Positions 57,558 through 59,349 are shown, numbered from the stretch's first letter. The stretch: DNA of 64,000 nucleotides from Ectobius pallidus (GCA_964059195.1 CAXKWD010000006.1:176636825-176700824); one strand, 5' to 3'. Numbers and translations are program-made. The notes: generated by a model not told the origin, from the sequence alone.

Positions 57558-59130
57558 TAAATTGAGTATAATTAATTGATAAAGATAGAAACTCACTGAA
57601 CTGTACTGAAGCCACAGACGTGCATCAGGTTTGAAAATCCTCCCTTGTTGCGTTTGCTGAGAATGTCTGCAATGCTGGCGTTTATCTGCCAATAAGCACA
57701 CGTGTCAGCATTGTATTGAGCTGATAGATGGAATTAAAAAATATATAAAAACTTCCTCATTTCTACGCATTGGTCGTACTTTGCACACATCTTGTAGCTT
57801 TTAGCCTGTAACCAAATGAAAATTCCCAATTTTTTTTAACCCCTCACATACTTTGAAAAGTTTTCCCTCGGTGCCATTAATGTTGACCCACTTCTAGTTG
57901 CGCTAGGGACTTGAAATTTGACATACGATTTCTGTAACCGATGGGAAATTCGAAAGCATTCAAATTTTTTTACCCCCAAAATGTTTTCAAACATTTTCCC
58001 TCAGTGGCATTAATGTTGACCCACTACTAGATGTGCTAGAAACCTGAAATGTGGCAGACATAGCCTAGAGCTTGTAGCCTGGAACCGACGGGAGAGTTCC
58101 AAAAAATTCAAATCCGTAAAATGCTTTAAAGTCGTTCCACGCTTTTTTTTAGTTTTATTGTGGATAAACGGTAATCATCGGCAGTCTGTCTACGGACCCT
58201 ATCTATCTACGAGGGCCGTCCATAAAGTCAGTTTCCCTGGGACCGTTTACAGAAACAAAACACGATTTCATGGAAATGTTTACTGCAACAGATAGAGCAA
58301 GTGTTCAGCTATTTTCAAACATATTCGCCATCGGAATTTAGACATTTTTCATTCCGTGGGCCCAACGTTTGAATACCTTTGTCGGAGAAGTCAGCCGCCT
58401 GGGATTTGAACCATTGTGTGGCAACCATGTCCGCCTCTTTGTCATTTCTTGAGGTGTAGGAGAAGTTGGAAATCGCTGGGAGCGAAGTCGGTGAATTTTT
58501 AAACACTTCCCGGCCGAACTTCTGCGGGAGACTTGCTAGGAGGTGTTTAAACATCCACCCTACAGCCCGGACTTCGCTCCCAGTGCTTTCCGTCTTCTCC
58601 TACACCTCAAGAAATGACAAAGAGGCGGACATGGTTGCCACCACAATGGTTCAAATCCCAGGCGACAGACTTCTACGACACAGGTATTCAAAAGTTGGTG
58701 TCATGGTTAGACAAATGTTTCAATTTCGGTGGCAAATACGTTGAAAAATAGCTGAACACTTACTGTGTGTTGCAATAAACATTTCCATGAAATTGTGTTT
58801 TTTTTTCTGTAAAAGGCCCCAGGGAAAGTTACTTTGTGGACGCGCCTCGTAGCTTTTCCCGAAAATCTCCCTAGGGGGGGGGGGGGAACGACGAGCAAAG
58901 CGAGTCTATAGGCCTATTATCAGTCTGGAATTAATTTGTGCAAAATTAGAGCAATTAGCATGCCTATGAAAATTGTAAACGTCGGTGAAATGCTTTTAAA
59001 ATTATATTGCGATGTTTACCTGGAGATTTCCCATTTTTCCTGGGCTCGGACAGGAGACGCAGTTAGCATTGTGTATAGAAATAATGATGGCAGTGAACAC
59101 CGCTGTAGCGTAGGCGGTGAGAGTCGCCAT
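8512..59130 (-). CDS. Secreted Nimrod-family (NimB-like) NIM/EGF-repeat protein, 12 coding exons, 767 aa
   Basis: Twelve minus-strand exons join in phase (111, 89, 61, 217, 151, 170, 127, 170, 207, 133, 179 and 689 nt; 2304 nt with stop). Residues 1-24 are a signal peptide, a CCPGY box lies at 100-104, and about 18 NIM repeats of some 33 residues fill roughly 112-745. The tail is a short basic stretch (KRNRR) and a hydrophobic end with no membrane segment or GPI signal. CCxGY followed by NIM repeats is the signature of insect Nimrod proteins. Lack of a membrane anchor fits the secreted NimB group, while NimC and Draper/NimA types are membrane-bound. By family knowledge it should act outside haemocytes in recognition, adhesion or phagocytosis; that role is inferred. 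The ATG at 59130 was chosen because it opens the signal peptide; an in-frame ATG upstream (59232) lacks a hydrophobic start. Exons 2 and 3 are the least certain. No polyadenylation site was assigned. Confidence 0.85.
9253..9420. repeat. Foldback (hairpin) element next to exon 12
   Basis: Two arms of about 75 nt (including AGATTCAAACTTTCGGCC and GGCCGAAAGCTTGAATCT) separated by a short loop make a strong stem. The flank (AAGCCATCCTGGGTAATCAACGCC) resembles that of the foldback at 14369. It starts about 50 nt upstream of the exon 12 acceptor. Confidence 0.75.
9525..9830. repeat. Dispersed repeat, CAGAGACACAGACA family (partial)
   Basis: Shares AACAGTGGGTGG, GTTTTAGCTCTTAGTA and AGCCATTTTCG blocks with 29500-29760 and 49300-49440. 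Old and diverged; ORFs here are not coding. Confidence 0.45.
10294..10472 (-). CDS. Nimrod-like gene exon 11
   Basis: A 179-nt exon (phase 2 to 1) follows TTGTCCAG and ends CATCATG|gtatgt. It encodes VANCQGGCMNGIC...CNSGY and EPKCSGSCPNGEC...CHHG. It is the third copy of the long module exon (compare exons 6 and 8). Confidence 0.9.
10510..10935 (+). repeat. Dispersed repeat, GGGGGACATACAG family, copy 2
   Basis: Starts AGGGGGACATACAGCTTTCG, 38 nt from exon 11, and runs as the reverse complement of the copy at 3350-3957. It is interrupted by a long poly-A at 10797-10842. Confidence 0.6.
10797..10842 (+). repeat. Poly(A) tract
   Basis: Over 40 consecutive A residues within the dispersed repeat. 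Possibly the tail of a lost retroposon or slippage; assembly length is unreliable here. Confidence 0.9.
10966..11345. repeat. Degenerate TTTTGGATTTTTTAATT minisatellite
   Basis: About 380 bp made of shifting combinations of TTGGATTTTT, TTTAATTTTGG and TTGGACTTTTTAA, with no constant period. On the minus strand of intron 10 it is an A/C-rich tract 170 nt upstream of exon 10... in transcription it follows exon 10. No coding function. Confidence 0.8.
11515..11647 (-). CDS. Nimrod-like gene exon 10
   Basis: A 133-nt exon (phase 1 to 2) follows TTTTACAG and ends GGAAG|gtatgt. It codes YGLKRRGKDC and a NIM repeat with a two-residue insertion before the Asn-Gly (VCSVDCESLNGYC...CYKGY). It is cognate to exons 5 and 7. 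Confidence 0.88.
11740..12620. repeat. AT-rich dispersed repeat (copy 1 of 2)
   Basis: Shares long blocks in the same orientation with 35625-36290, such as AAGTAATGAATTGCTAAAAGCA, ACTATGAACACTTGGCGGAG and TCATGGAAAAGCTCCTCTC-like stretches. No ORF. Probably an old non-autonomous element rich in ATGACCTAAAA. Confidence 0.65.
13198..13404 (-). CDS. Nimrod-like gene exon 9
   Basis: The 207-nt exon follows GTTTCAG, ends AGCCAG|gtaagc and is phase 1 on both sides. It holds YVQRSNRAGC, a full repeat (DPVCGPGCVNGYC...CHAGY) and most of another (VPHCAGGCSNGEC...CKPG). Its phases and content look like a short module exon joined to a later one after loss of the usual phase-2 intron. An antisense LINE fragment begins about 40 nt upstream of its acceptor. 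Confidence 0.9.
13440..14317 (+). pseudogene. Non-LTR retrotransposon reverse transcriptase, C-terminal fragment
   Basis: Plus-strand reading frame open from about 13444 to 14317. It has TKFLGIIIDENLNW, then YVQSILSYGITAWG and LQKxIIRLML-like segments, in the order found at the end of the reverse transcriptase of Jockey/CR1-like LINEs. The catalytic core is missing, so it is 5' truncated. It lies antisense in intron 8 with its left edge about 40 nt from the exon 9 acceptor. The long open frame suggests a fairly young insertion. Confidence 0.8.
14369..14545. repeat. Foldback element related to 9253-9420
   Basis: Arms TATAAGCCGAGTAAAAGGGT and the complementary ACTCGGCTTATA flank a loop of about 50 nt. 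The right flank (GAAGCCATCATTAGTAATCAACGCC) matches that at 9405-9430, so both belong to one family. A third and fourth trace of the tail are at 25078 and 28275. Confidence 0.7.
14778..14804 (+). repeat. Poly(A) tract
   Basis: Run of A residues in intron 8; no attached retroposon recognised. Confidence 0.8.
15309..15478 (-). CDS. Nimrod-like gene exon 8
   Basis: A 170-nt exon (phase 2 to 1) lies between GTTTATAG and CCAGG|gtgagt. It encodes VPKCSRGCPNGMC...CKSGY and VPHCQGGCDNGNC...CGQG. The sequence from about 9 nt upstream of the acceptor belongs to a Helitron-like repeat, so the branch point and pyrimidine tract are TE-derived. Confidence 0.88.
15487..16222 (-). mobile_element. Helitron-like type B fragments, two in tandem
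   Basis: Reverse complement of parts of 5987-6960: ACATTGAAATGTAT, CGCAAAAAATGCACGTTTT and GTTTTTCACTCATAACTC occur twice (15489 and 16020). The inner copy ends CTAGCATGTGCCCGCGGC. The left edge is only 9 nt from exon 8. Confidence 0.65.
16240..16562 (-). mobile_element. Helitron-like type A fragment (5' part)
   Basis: Reverse complement of 5130-5460, ending CTTTTATATATATAGAGA. The 3' hairpin end is absent. Confidence 0.6.
16574..17350 (-). mobile_element. LINE 3' end fragment (copy 2), interrupted
   Basis: Homologous to 4730-5090. Its minus strand encodes GRPEGKRPLGRLRRRWEDNI and a Met-Asn-Leu end (16549-16785). It is split at 16872-17299 by the Harbinger-like insert and resumes with CCCAAATATTTTCCTAAGCC. 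Confidence 0.75.
16875..17296. mobile_element. Harbinger-like MITE with TTA target duplication
   Basis: A 422-bp insert with about 45-bp TIRs (TGGCCGGTTTCTATAAACTC at left, complement of ...TTTGTAGAAAGCGGGCA at right). TTA flanks both sides. The LINE copy at 5030-5045 gives the unoccupied site with a single TTA. A 3-bp TWA duplication points to PIF/Harbinger. No ORF. Confidence 0.85.
17395..18010. repeat. AT-rich ATGACCTAAAT-type dispersed repeat
   Basis: Many ATATGACC and AAATATGC blocks, with GACATGTCATAGAAATCCGCCCCTAGTAATCAG at the right matching TCAGTAATCAGGGGGCGGATTTCTATGACC (17549) in inverse. A TIR element of about 450 bp from 17555 to 18005 is likely. It stops 50 nt before exon 7. 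Confidence 0.5.
18061..18187 (-). CDS. Nimrod-like gene exon 7
   Basis: A 127-nt exon (phase 1 to 2) follows ATTACAG and ends GGAAC|gtaagt. It codes the end of one repeat (FMLRKDGRGC) and a complete one (DPVCKDPCLNGYC...CNQGYTKLDN). The same KDPCLNG core recurs in exon 12, hinting that those repeats are related by duplication. Confidence 0.9.
18285..18362 (-). repeat. tRNA-like sequence (SINE head or tRNA pseudogene)
   Basis: The minus strand has box A-like GCTTAGCTCAGTTGGTAGAG, an anticodon-type stem TTTGGC/GCCAAA and box B GGTTCAAATCCC. The acceptor stem pairs poorly and the base before the anticodon is C rather than T, so a functional tRNA is unlikely. Confidence 0.55.
18530..19308 (+). 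mobile_element. Helitron-like type A, 5'-truncated
   Basis: Homologous to 5225-5986 and ends CTGGCGACGCCGGGCCTTTTAAGATAG, a mutated CTAG terminus. Confidence 0.6.
19738..20345 (-). repeat. R620 repeat, copy 1
   Basis: A ~600-bp unit found five times in the same orientation in intron 6 (also 24535, 27480, 30838, 32160). On the minus strand it starts with a tRNA-like head (TAGCTTAATTGGTAGAGC, box B GGTTCAAATCCC, 20251-20326), then CACTAGGTGTCAGC, an ATG ORF of about 45 codons with RYTRHLYLCSKSSLQVTYTL, and ends near TTGATCTTTTGG. A tRNA-headed retroposon is likely, though it is long for a SINE. Confidence 0.7.
20415..20475. repeat. AT-rich simple repeats (ATACAT)n and (ACTAA)n
   Basis: Simple repeats at the 3' tail side of the SINE that follows. 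Confidence 0.7.
20465..20777 (-). mobile_element. tRNA-derived SINE, family S1, copy 1
   Basis: The minus strand begins GCCGGCGTGGTCTTGTGGTTAG (box A) with box B GGGTTCGATTCCCGG, then a body with TGAGGAGCTACTTGATAGAG, and ends in TTTAGTTTAG repeats. Copies at 21925 and 34991 share the whole body. A typical polymerase III-driven SINE. Confidence 0.85.
21265..21480 (+). repeat. Dispersed repeat GTGCCAGTATGGTACTTTATG, copy 1
   Basis: Shares GTGCCAGTATGGTACTTTAT and GATTGTGTGGGGGA with 44479-44590, followed by a TCCGTCCGTGTGTCTGTACG run and later TTTATGTGAGTGCGCGATTG, also at 45250. Confidence 0.6.
21738..21916. mobile_element. Short TIR element
   Basis: AAAATTAAAATATAAGTCGC near the left is answered by GGCGACTTATATTTGAATTT near the right. 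Target duplication unclear. No ORF. Confidence 0.5.
21925..22226 (-). mobile_element. tRNA-derived SINE, family S1, copy 2
   Basis: Same head and body as 20465-20777 with small deletions; box B GGGTTCGATCCCCGG is intact. Confidence 0.85.
22395..22578 (-). mobile_element. tRNA-derived SINE, family S2
   Basis: The minus strand has GCGATGTGGTAGGCC and GAGTTCAAATCAAACC (degenerate box B), then TTGACTTGGGTTTTTCATGGTT, shared with 34478-34720. Confidence 0.6.
22890..23335 (+). repeat. Dispersed repeat with CAGACAGACGGACAGACG core
   Basis: Shares AAAAGTCCCCTTAA, AGCCATTTTT, a CAGACAGACGG run and TTCCAAAAATA with 29640-29900 and 49370-49620. Ends near ACTTTCTCTATACTCCGTAT. Confidence 0.5.
23395..23725 (+). 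mobile_element. Helitron-like type A fragment
   Basis: Homologous to 5640-5960 (TTTCACCCTCGGAACGGTTG, TACATCCTCTATGAG, TTTGAGTGTGATAAGTCGTT), without either terminus. Confidence 0.55.
23740..24530. other. Intron 6, nothing recognised
   Basis: AT-rich sequence with no coding frame or clear repeat ends. ATGACATGT-type and CTATGGGCATAA pieces suggest old TE sequence. Confidence 0.4.
24535..25075 (-). repeat. R620 repeat, copy 2
   Basis: Matches copy 1 but lacks the tRNA-like head: CCAATGCC passes straight into ATTAAATTATGAG. The minus-strand mini-ORF (MSVKCHIRFEII...) is intact. Confidence 0.75.
25490..25735 (+). repeat. R620 repeat, inverted partial copy
   Basis: Contains the mini-ORF part only, from ATGCCAATAGAATGTCACAT to a TAA after CGTGTTGTT, intact and in the opposite orientation to the others. 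Confidence 0.7.
25840..26203 (+). repeat. GGGGGACATACAG family repeat, left arm
   Basis: Homologous to 10510-10740. Together with the inverted arm at 27115-27470 it forms a large palindrome in which the mariner-like element sits. Confidence 0.55.
26204..27088 (+). mobile_element. Mariner/Tc1-like transposon with ~110-bp TIRs, internally deleted
   Basis: Both ends begin CAGTGCCTTTTTT...ACTCGTGGCC; the arms match for about 110 bp (26204-26312 against 26980-27088). TA flanks each side. The 885-bp length is below a full element. The remaining coding sequence is described at 26380. Confidence 0.9.
26380..26985 (+). pseudogene. Mariner-like transposase remnant
   Basis: Starts MPRSVYTLAHRIFMYDSYVQ, an N-terminal helix-turn-helix segment of the kind annotated as DUF4817 in arthropod transposases. 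It continues in another frame (RRVLTEKKIDEIGQ) and, after one more shift near 26850, shows FTDEAWFHLHGHV and QNNRYW, the region around the second catalytic Asp of the mariner DDE domain. At least two frameshifts and the absence of the C-terminal third make it inactive. Confidence 0.85.
27115..27470 (-). repeat. GGGGGACATACAG family repeat, right arm
   Basis: Homologous to 3520-3957 (CATTTTGTAACAATATG, GTATGCAATTGTAGAG, ATCAATGCTGAG), ending TTTCCCCCTTTTA. Confidence 0.55.
27480..28190 (-). repeat. R620 repeat, copy 3, with inverted tRNA-like head
   Basis: The body is in minus orientation. The tRNA-like part (28107-28180: TAGCTCAATTGGTAAGAAC, box B GGTTCAAATCC) is on the plus strand, so the head is inverted relative to copies 1 and 4. 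The mini-ORF is cut by a TGA-type stop after LQV. Confidence 0.65.
28550..30123. mobile_element. hAT-like MITE, CAGGGCCCGGATTCT family, copy 1 (with nested insert)
   Basis: Ends AGGGCCCGGATTCTGATGAC and GTCATTAGAATCCAGGCCCTG. The flanks CTAATTAT and CTAATAAT are an 8-bp target duplication with one mismatch. Homologous to 60417-60967 but about 1 kb longer because of an insert from about 29165 to 30000. Confidence 0.8.
29165..30000. mobile_element. Nested insert bounded by ACTTCCTCTGCCC / GGGCAGAGGAAGT
   Basis: Absent from the sister hAT copy at 60840-60860, so it was inserted later. It contains the CACAGACACACAGACA repeat (29840-29870) shared with 22890 and 49300, and ends TACGGGCAGAGGAAGTA. 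Confidence 0.65.
30481..30617. repeat. Foldback element
   Basis: Arms of about 50 nt (CATAAAGCTTTGTCACTGG / CCAGTGATAAAGCTTTATG, and CTCACTACTAAATTGCGGTA) pair around a GC-rich 40-nt loop. Confidence 0.8.
30838..31445 (-). repeat. R620 repeat, copy 4
   Basis: Closest to copy 1, with the tRNA-like head at 31346-31420 and the minus-strand ORF (LYLCSKSSLQVTYTLVLFTS) intact. Confidence 0.75.
32160..32775 (-). repeat. R620 repeat, copy 5
   Basis: Contains the longest version of the ORF: 129 codons on the minus strand from 32570 (MSVECHIRFEII...). It lacks the tRNA-like head and runs into the solo LTR. Confidence 0.75.
32785..33754 (-). mobile_element. Solo LTR of an LTR retrotransposon
   Basis: A 970-bp GC-rich segment begins TGTGACAAAG and ends CTTGTTACA on the minus strand (TG...CA rule) and is flanked by ATAT on both sides. 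It carries a TATA box (33418-33423), an initiator cluster CAGTCAGT about 30 nt downstream (33383-33393) and AATAAA (32851-32856), in the U3-R-U5 order. No internal retroviral-type genes are present, so recombination has removed them. Gypsy or BEL/Pao class cannot be told apart. Confidence 0.8.
33383..33423 (-). promoter_or_regulatory. LTR core promoter (TATA plus initiator)
   Basis: GGCTATATAAGG on the minus strand followed about 30 nt later by GTCAGTCAGTG. It points in the same direction as the Nimrod-like gene and could start transcripts inside intron 6 reaching exons 7 to 12. Confidence 0.6.
33881..34399 (-). mobile_element. hAT element, TAGGGCTG ends, with 8-bp target duplication
   Basis: Ends TAGGGCTGAAAATCGATTAA and CGGTACAGCCCTA, flanked on both sides by ATAATTAT (33873-33880 and 34400-34407). 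Internal ATCGATTAAT repeats are typical of this hAT type. A transposase remnant lies inside. Confidence 0.9.
34180..34262 (-). pseudogene. hAT transposase C-terminal dimerisation domain remnant
   Basis: The minus strand reads SFSVPSERVFSAAGNYC then a stop shortly after. SVPSERVFSAAG is the conserved core of the hAT C-terminal dimerisation region. Only this scrap remains. Confidence 0.8.
34478..34720 (+). mobile_element. tRNA-derived SINE, family S2, 5'-truncated
   Basis: Contains box B GGTTCAAATCCC and TTGACATGGGTTTTTTTCATGG, matching 22395-22578 in reverse. The tRNA 5' half is missing. Confidence 0.6.
34991..35147 (+). mobile_element. tRNA-derived SINE, family S1, 3' part
   Basis: Matches the body and tail of the copy at 20465 (CACCAATAACGGCCGTGGGT ... 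TAGCGCTACGGAGTTTAG). The head is missing. It lies 220 nt from exon 6. Confidence 0.85.
35371..35540 (-). CDS. Nimrod-like gene exon 6
   Basis: A 170-nt exon (phase 2 to 1) follows TTGTTGCAG and ends ATCAAG|gtactg. It encodes one full NIM repeat (VCVPGCVHGDC...CHRGY) and most of the next (NPHCSLGCNHGTC...CNQG). It matches exon 8 in length and phases, as expected if both descend from one duplicated module. Introns of 14.3 and 17.2 kb flank it. Confidence 0.9.
35625..36290. repeat. AT-rich dispersed repeat (copy 2 of 2)
   Basis: Homologous and co-oriented with 11740-12620. It begins about 85 nt upstream of exon 6. Confidence 0.65.
36533..36612. repeat. (ATT)n microsatellite
   Basis: Interrupted trinucleotide run. 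Confidence 0.9.
36690..37440. mobile_element. Helitron-like repeat with GTGCCCGTGGCTTCGCCAC ends
   Basis: Two modules start GTGCCCGTGGCTTCGCC (36692) and TTGCCCCCGGCTTCGCCCG (37099). The region from 36900 to 37440 is homologous to 55450-55910 (TATAATAAAGAAAC, GGGCCGTTGAATTGTATAA). The GC-rich inverted ends resemble the type B 3' terminus. Confidence 0.5.
38400..38490. repeat. AT-rich palindromic ATT/AAT tract
   Basis: ATTATTATTAATATTATT with its inverse, just upstream of the transposon ORF. Confidence 0.8.
38493..40162 (+). pseudogene. Transposon-borne two-CxxC protein, possible RNase H-fold transposase, one frameshift
   Basis: An 85-codon ORF (38493-38750) has C16xxC19 and C60xxC63, a probable zinc-binding unit. 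A second frame continues from about 38747 to 40162 with CYFC, an acidic linker (DDEATTSDDVGDTEQE), VDFKMVNFLL, YPCFIYMWDSR, PPLHMKLGLMKQF, HFLFSHMDKFPENLG, DEQGERFHQDM and a basic tail. The frames meet at a TGA where one base appears lost, so a single protein of about 555 residues is the likely ancestor. I recognise the pattern as an unnamed, high-copy protein family of arthropods and cnidarians. The spaced D, H and E positions would suit a metal-dependent nuclease, but that is my inference. GC content is well above the surroundings. Confidence 0.75.
40861..41317. mobile_element. hAT MITE, CATAGGCGTA ends, with nested hAT
   Basis: Ends CATAGGCGTACC and GGTTACGCCTATG, flanked by AATTGAAA on both sides (40853-40860, 41318-41325). 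G-run and C-run rich. Carries the insert 41127-41302. Confidence 0.85.
41127..41302. mobile_element. hAT MITE, CAGTGGCGGACGCAG family
   Basis: Ends CAGTGGCGGACGCAGA and TTCTGCGTCCGCCACTG with an exact 8-bp duplication CTGGTTAC (41119-41126, 41303-41310). CAGTGGCGGACGCAG is a familiar hAT terminus in many animals. Confidence 0.92.
41746..42185. repeat. Dispersed repeat R430, copy 1 (unoccupied site)
   Basis: From GTATTGATCTGTTTCTGCAC to ATGGATCAACACATTTA. It is co-linear with 42838-43120 plus 48155-48310. GCGCGTTTAA passes directly to GTGAGTTGCATCC here, giving the empty site for the Harbinger-like array. Confidence 0.85.
42212..42420 (+). mobile_element. tRNA-derived SINE, family S3
   Basis: Head CATAGCGTAGTGGTTGAAG (box A) and GCGGGTTCGATCCC (box B), body with CACCATGGCCCTGGGGTCG and GAGCAATCCTAGGGGTAAAG, and an A-rich tail. 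Complete-looking and uninterrupted. Confidence 0.85.
42799..42840. mobile_element. Fragment of CAGTGGCGGACGCAG hAT
   Basis: One terminus and 40 bp, in reverse orientation relative to 41127-41302, truncated where the R430 repeat begins. Confidence 0.75.
42838..43120. repeat. Dispersed repeat R430, copy 2, left part
   Basis: Left half of the unit at 41746, interrupted at GCGCGTTTAA by the Harbinger-like array. The right half is 48155-48310. Confidence 0.85.
43121..44475. mobile_element. Harbinger-like 1.35-kb element, copy 1
   Basis: Begins TGCCGGGTTTCCGAAACG and ends TTTTATGCAACCGGGCC; the ends are imperfect inverted repeats that both continue into AGATATCT. TAA/TTA flanks. No long ORF, so non-autonomous. 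Confidence 0.8.
44479..45492. repeat. Interposed repeat (GTGCCAGTATGGTACTT family) between Harbinger-like copies
   Basis: Starts with the same GTGCCAGTATGGTACTTTAT as 21265. It holds three approximate 115-bp direct repeats (AATACGCTTT...GGATTTTCATGAAACTTGG at 44565, 44700 and 44850) and a tRNA-like box B (GGTTCAAATCCC, 45204-45215). It ends in TTTACATCAGTTTACCTGAT, also seen at 23370. Confidence 0.6.
45493..46805. mobile_element. Harbinger-like element, copy 2, lacking first ~40 bp
   Basis: Nearly identical to copy 1 from TTATTCAATCCGTAAGCG to ACCGGGCC. The left terminus is replaced by the interposed repeat. Confidence 0.85.
46809..48151. mobile_element. Harbinger-like element, copy 3
   Basis: Complete, joined to copy 2 by a single TAA. 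It ends at 48151 with TAA (48152-48154) before the right half of R430. Confidence 0.85.
48155..48310. repeat. Dispersed repeat R430, copy 2, right part
   Basis: GAGAGTTACATCC ... TGCTGCTGTGGTGTACCAC ... ATGGATCAACACATTTA, co-linear with 42030-42185. Confidence 0.85.
48311..49290. other. Intron 5, nothing recognised
   Basis: AT-rich sequence without an ORF, terminal repeat or clear match elsewhere in the window. Confidence 0.4.
49300..49735. repeat. Dispersed repeat, CAGACACATAGACACATG type
   Basis: Homologous to 29590-30000 (AAAGTTTTAGC, AGAAAATCGCGAAAA, CAATACTTCCTCTACCTATA, TACGGGTAGATGAAGTA). It ends 145 nt from exon 5. Confidence 0.7.
49881..50031 (-). CDS. Nimrod-like gene exon 5
   Basis: The 151-nt exon (phase 1 to 2) follows TTGTTTCAG and ends AACCG|gtaaga. 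It completes the split NIM repeat (NKCHCDPGF) and adds another (MPSCEGGCQNGKC...CNPGY). Its first 52 nt are the parent, or a sister, of the 67-bp tandem units filling the intron just upstream. It also holds a strong internal donor-like site, CTG|GTGAGT, at 49984-49992; use of it would leave a 42-nt mini-exon. Confidence 0.9.
50032..50935 (-). repeat. 67-bp tandem array derived from the 5' end of Nimrod exon 5
   Basis: Thirteen units and a partial one fill about 95% of intron 4. Each unit read on the minus strand is TTACAG followed by about 50 nt nearly identical to the first half of exon 5 (GAAATAAATG...CCAGGGTTTGAGA). Nearly all units keep the AG acceptor dinucleotide. A five-unit, 336-bp higher-order block is duplicated (the segment at 50241 recurs at 50577 almost without change), so expansion is recent. 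Reading on from any unit acceptor meets an in-frame TAA in the next unit. Confidence 0.95.
50981..51197 (-). CDS. Nimrod-like gene exon 4 (CCPGY box and first NIM repeats)
   Basis: The 217-nt exon follows ATTTGCAG and ends CATGTACAG|gtactg (phase 0 to 1). It carries the diagnostic VPVCCPGY segment at 97-104, then a complete NIM repeat (CEPVCRGECKNGMC...) and the first half of a second, cut after GTCTG. The other half lies in exon 5, so the intron splits a domain. Confidence 0.9.
51716..52160 (+). repeat. Hairpin-headed repeat, copy 1
   Basis: Begins TAGTATATTGCGATATTAG, then TTCCGTAAGCG and its complement GCGCTTACGG form a hairpin head. The body has TTATATTTCAGAAAGTGATT and TTGTTATGGGGACGGAATAT, and it ends in AATTAGTCACAACGTGCAAAA. 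Copies at 52567 and 62612. Confidence 0.8.
52261..52383 (+). pseudogene. Non-LTR reverse transcriptase fragment
   Basis: Forty codons in one frame: MINRIEHHINSRNLYSERQY then GFKAQKSTIDAVMAMKAF and a stop. The QYGFxxxxSTxDAV pattern is reverse transcriptase motif 2-3 of LINEs. It sits in intron 3 on the antisense strand. Confidence 0.8.
52567..53045 (+). repeat. Hairpin-headed repeat, copy 2
   Basis: Same organisation as 51716, with a longer head: CCGTAAGGCACG, AACCCGAGGCGCAGTCGAGGGTTTT and TGCCTTTACGGC pair in nested fashion. The body is shortened at the middle. Confidence 0.8.
53277..53337 (-). CDS. Nimrod-like gene exon 3
   Basis: A 61-nt exon has acceptor TTCACAG and donor ATG|gtaagt. 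It enters in phase 2 and leaves in phase 0, coding YDFPVNWTIQRGPHGKDINM (68-87). One other frame is open, but only this one joins exons 2 and 4 without a shift. Confidence 0.6.
53448..54245. mobile_element. TIR element with nested palindrome
   Basis: CAGGGTGTTAATGAATAGCA at left and TTATTCATTAACACTC at right, with ACCGAAATATTTTACCTGTG conserved in both arms (about 55 bp). TATA flanks both ends. It carries the palindrome 53553-53807. Confidence 0.75.
53553..53807. repeat. Near-perfect palindrome of about 255 bp
   Basis: Arms ATAAAATCCAAAAGTTTGAA ... CCAGCCGATGATGGGAGCGA meet at GGTGGTCGACCACC. The left arm has an extra tandem copy of the 30-nt segment containing GCTCCCATCATCGGCTGG. It would form a very stable hairpin. 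Confidence 0.9.
54377..55019. mobile_element. hAT-like MITE, TAGAGACCGGATTTTAAAGG family
   Basis: Inverted ends TAGAGACCGGATTTTAAAGG and CCTTTAAAATCCGGTCTCTA; flanks GTAATAAG and GAAATAAG (7 of 8). T-run rich interior with CCTTTTTT blocks. No ORF. Confidence 0.85.
55240..55912. mobile_element. Helitron-like repeat related to 36690-37440
   Basis: TAGCCCCTGGCTTTGCCATGG start and TTGCCCGTGGCAACTCC inside; the right 450 bp matches 36960-37440. Confidence 0.5.
56109..56890 (+). mobile_element. Tc1/mariner-like element, CAGTCGGTCAAATAAAAAAC ends, copy A
   Basis: Perfect ~27-bp inverted ends flanked by TA. At 56400-56455 the plus strand reads ASEAARRFHIS, a helix-turn-helix fragment like the start of a transposase, followed by a stop. 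A related copy lies inverted at 61947. Confidence 0.88.
57060..57480. other. Intron 2, weak internal repetition
   Basis: TTTGTTCGCAAAGCAAACC (56956) and GCTTTGCGAACAAACC (57459) form inverted ends of a possible 520-bp element with TTGCGAACG blocks inside. No ORF. Confidence 0.45.
57497..57556. repeat. (AAT)n microsatellite
   Basis: About 20 pure units, 40 nt downstream of exon 2 in transcription. Confidence 0.95.
57597..57685 (-). CDS. Nimrod-like gene exon 2
   Basis: An 89-nt exon enters in phase 0 after TTGGCAG and leaves in phase 2 at TTCA|gtgagt. It encodes residues 38-66, including FSNLMHVCGFSTV. A Val-Cys shortly before a CCxGY box is usual in Nimrod N-termini. It is supported by phase agreement on both sides and a strong donor, but has no repeat motif of its own. 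It sits beside a (TAA)n microsatellite. Confidence 0.6.
58210..58849. mobile_element. Palindromic mariner: two transposase 3' ends in inverted orientation
   Basis: Both termini are CGAGGGCCGTCC-like (right: complement of GGACGCGCCTCG) with TA outside. Each arm encodes the mariner transposase C-terminus: the minus strand of the left arm reads QWFKSQAADFSDKGIQTLG, and the right arm repeats this region, with frameshifts, on the plus strand after HPxYSPDFAPSAF (58553). The N-terminal half is absent. Arms are about 200 bp with a central 100-bp spacer. Confidence 0.85.
59020..59130 (-). CDS. Nimrod-like gene exon 1 (signal peptide)
   Basis: This 37-codon exon starts MATLTAYATAVFTAIIIS and continues to a Cys-rich stretch (NCVSCPSP). 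The hydrophobic core at residues 6-18 and small residues before Cys24 make a convincing signal peptide. It ends CAG|gtaaac in phase 0. Intron 1 is about 1.3 kb. The frame stays open upstream, so a longer N-terminus is possible but would bury the signal. Confidence 0.75.
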
Positions 59131-59349
59131 TGCACTGACATTATCAGCATCCACAGCTTTTTCTCTGACCCTGACTTTTTTTTTAATAGGAAATCCCAAT
59201 TTGTACAATATGGTAGGAAATGATAATGACACTTCTGTTGTAGATAAGTTATGTGCACACCAGCAGGTGCCCCCCCCTCGATTATTTACTCAGCTGCTAG
59301 ATGTTTTATTTAAATAATTTAATTCACACGAACATAATTATAACTTACT

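Noticed and set aside
57495..57615. Poly-Leu or poly-Tyr protein segments
   Set aside because: Translation of the (AAT)n microsatellite only; the same holds near 63145, 6366 and 21655.
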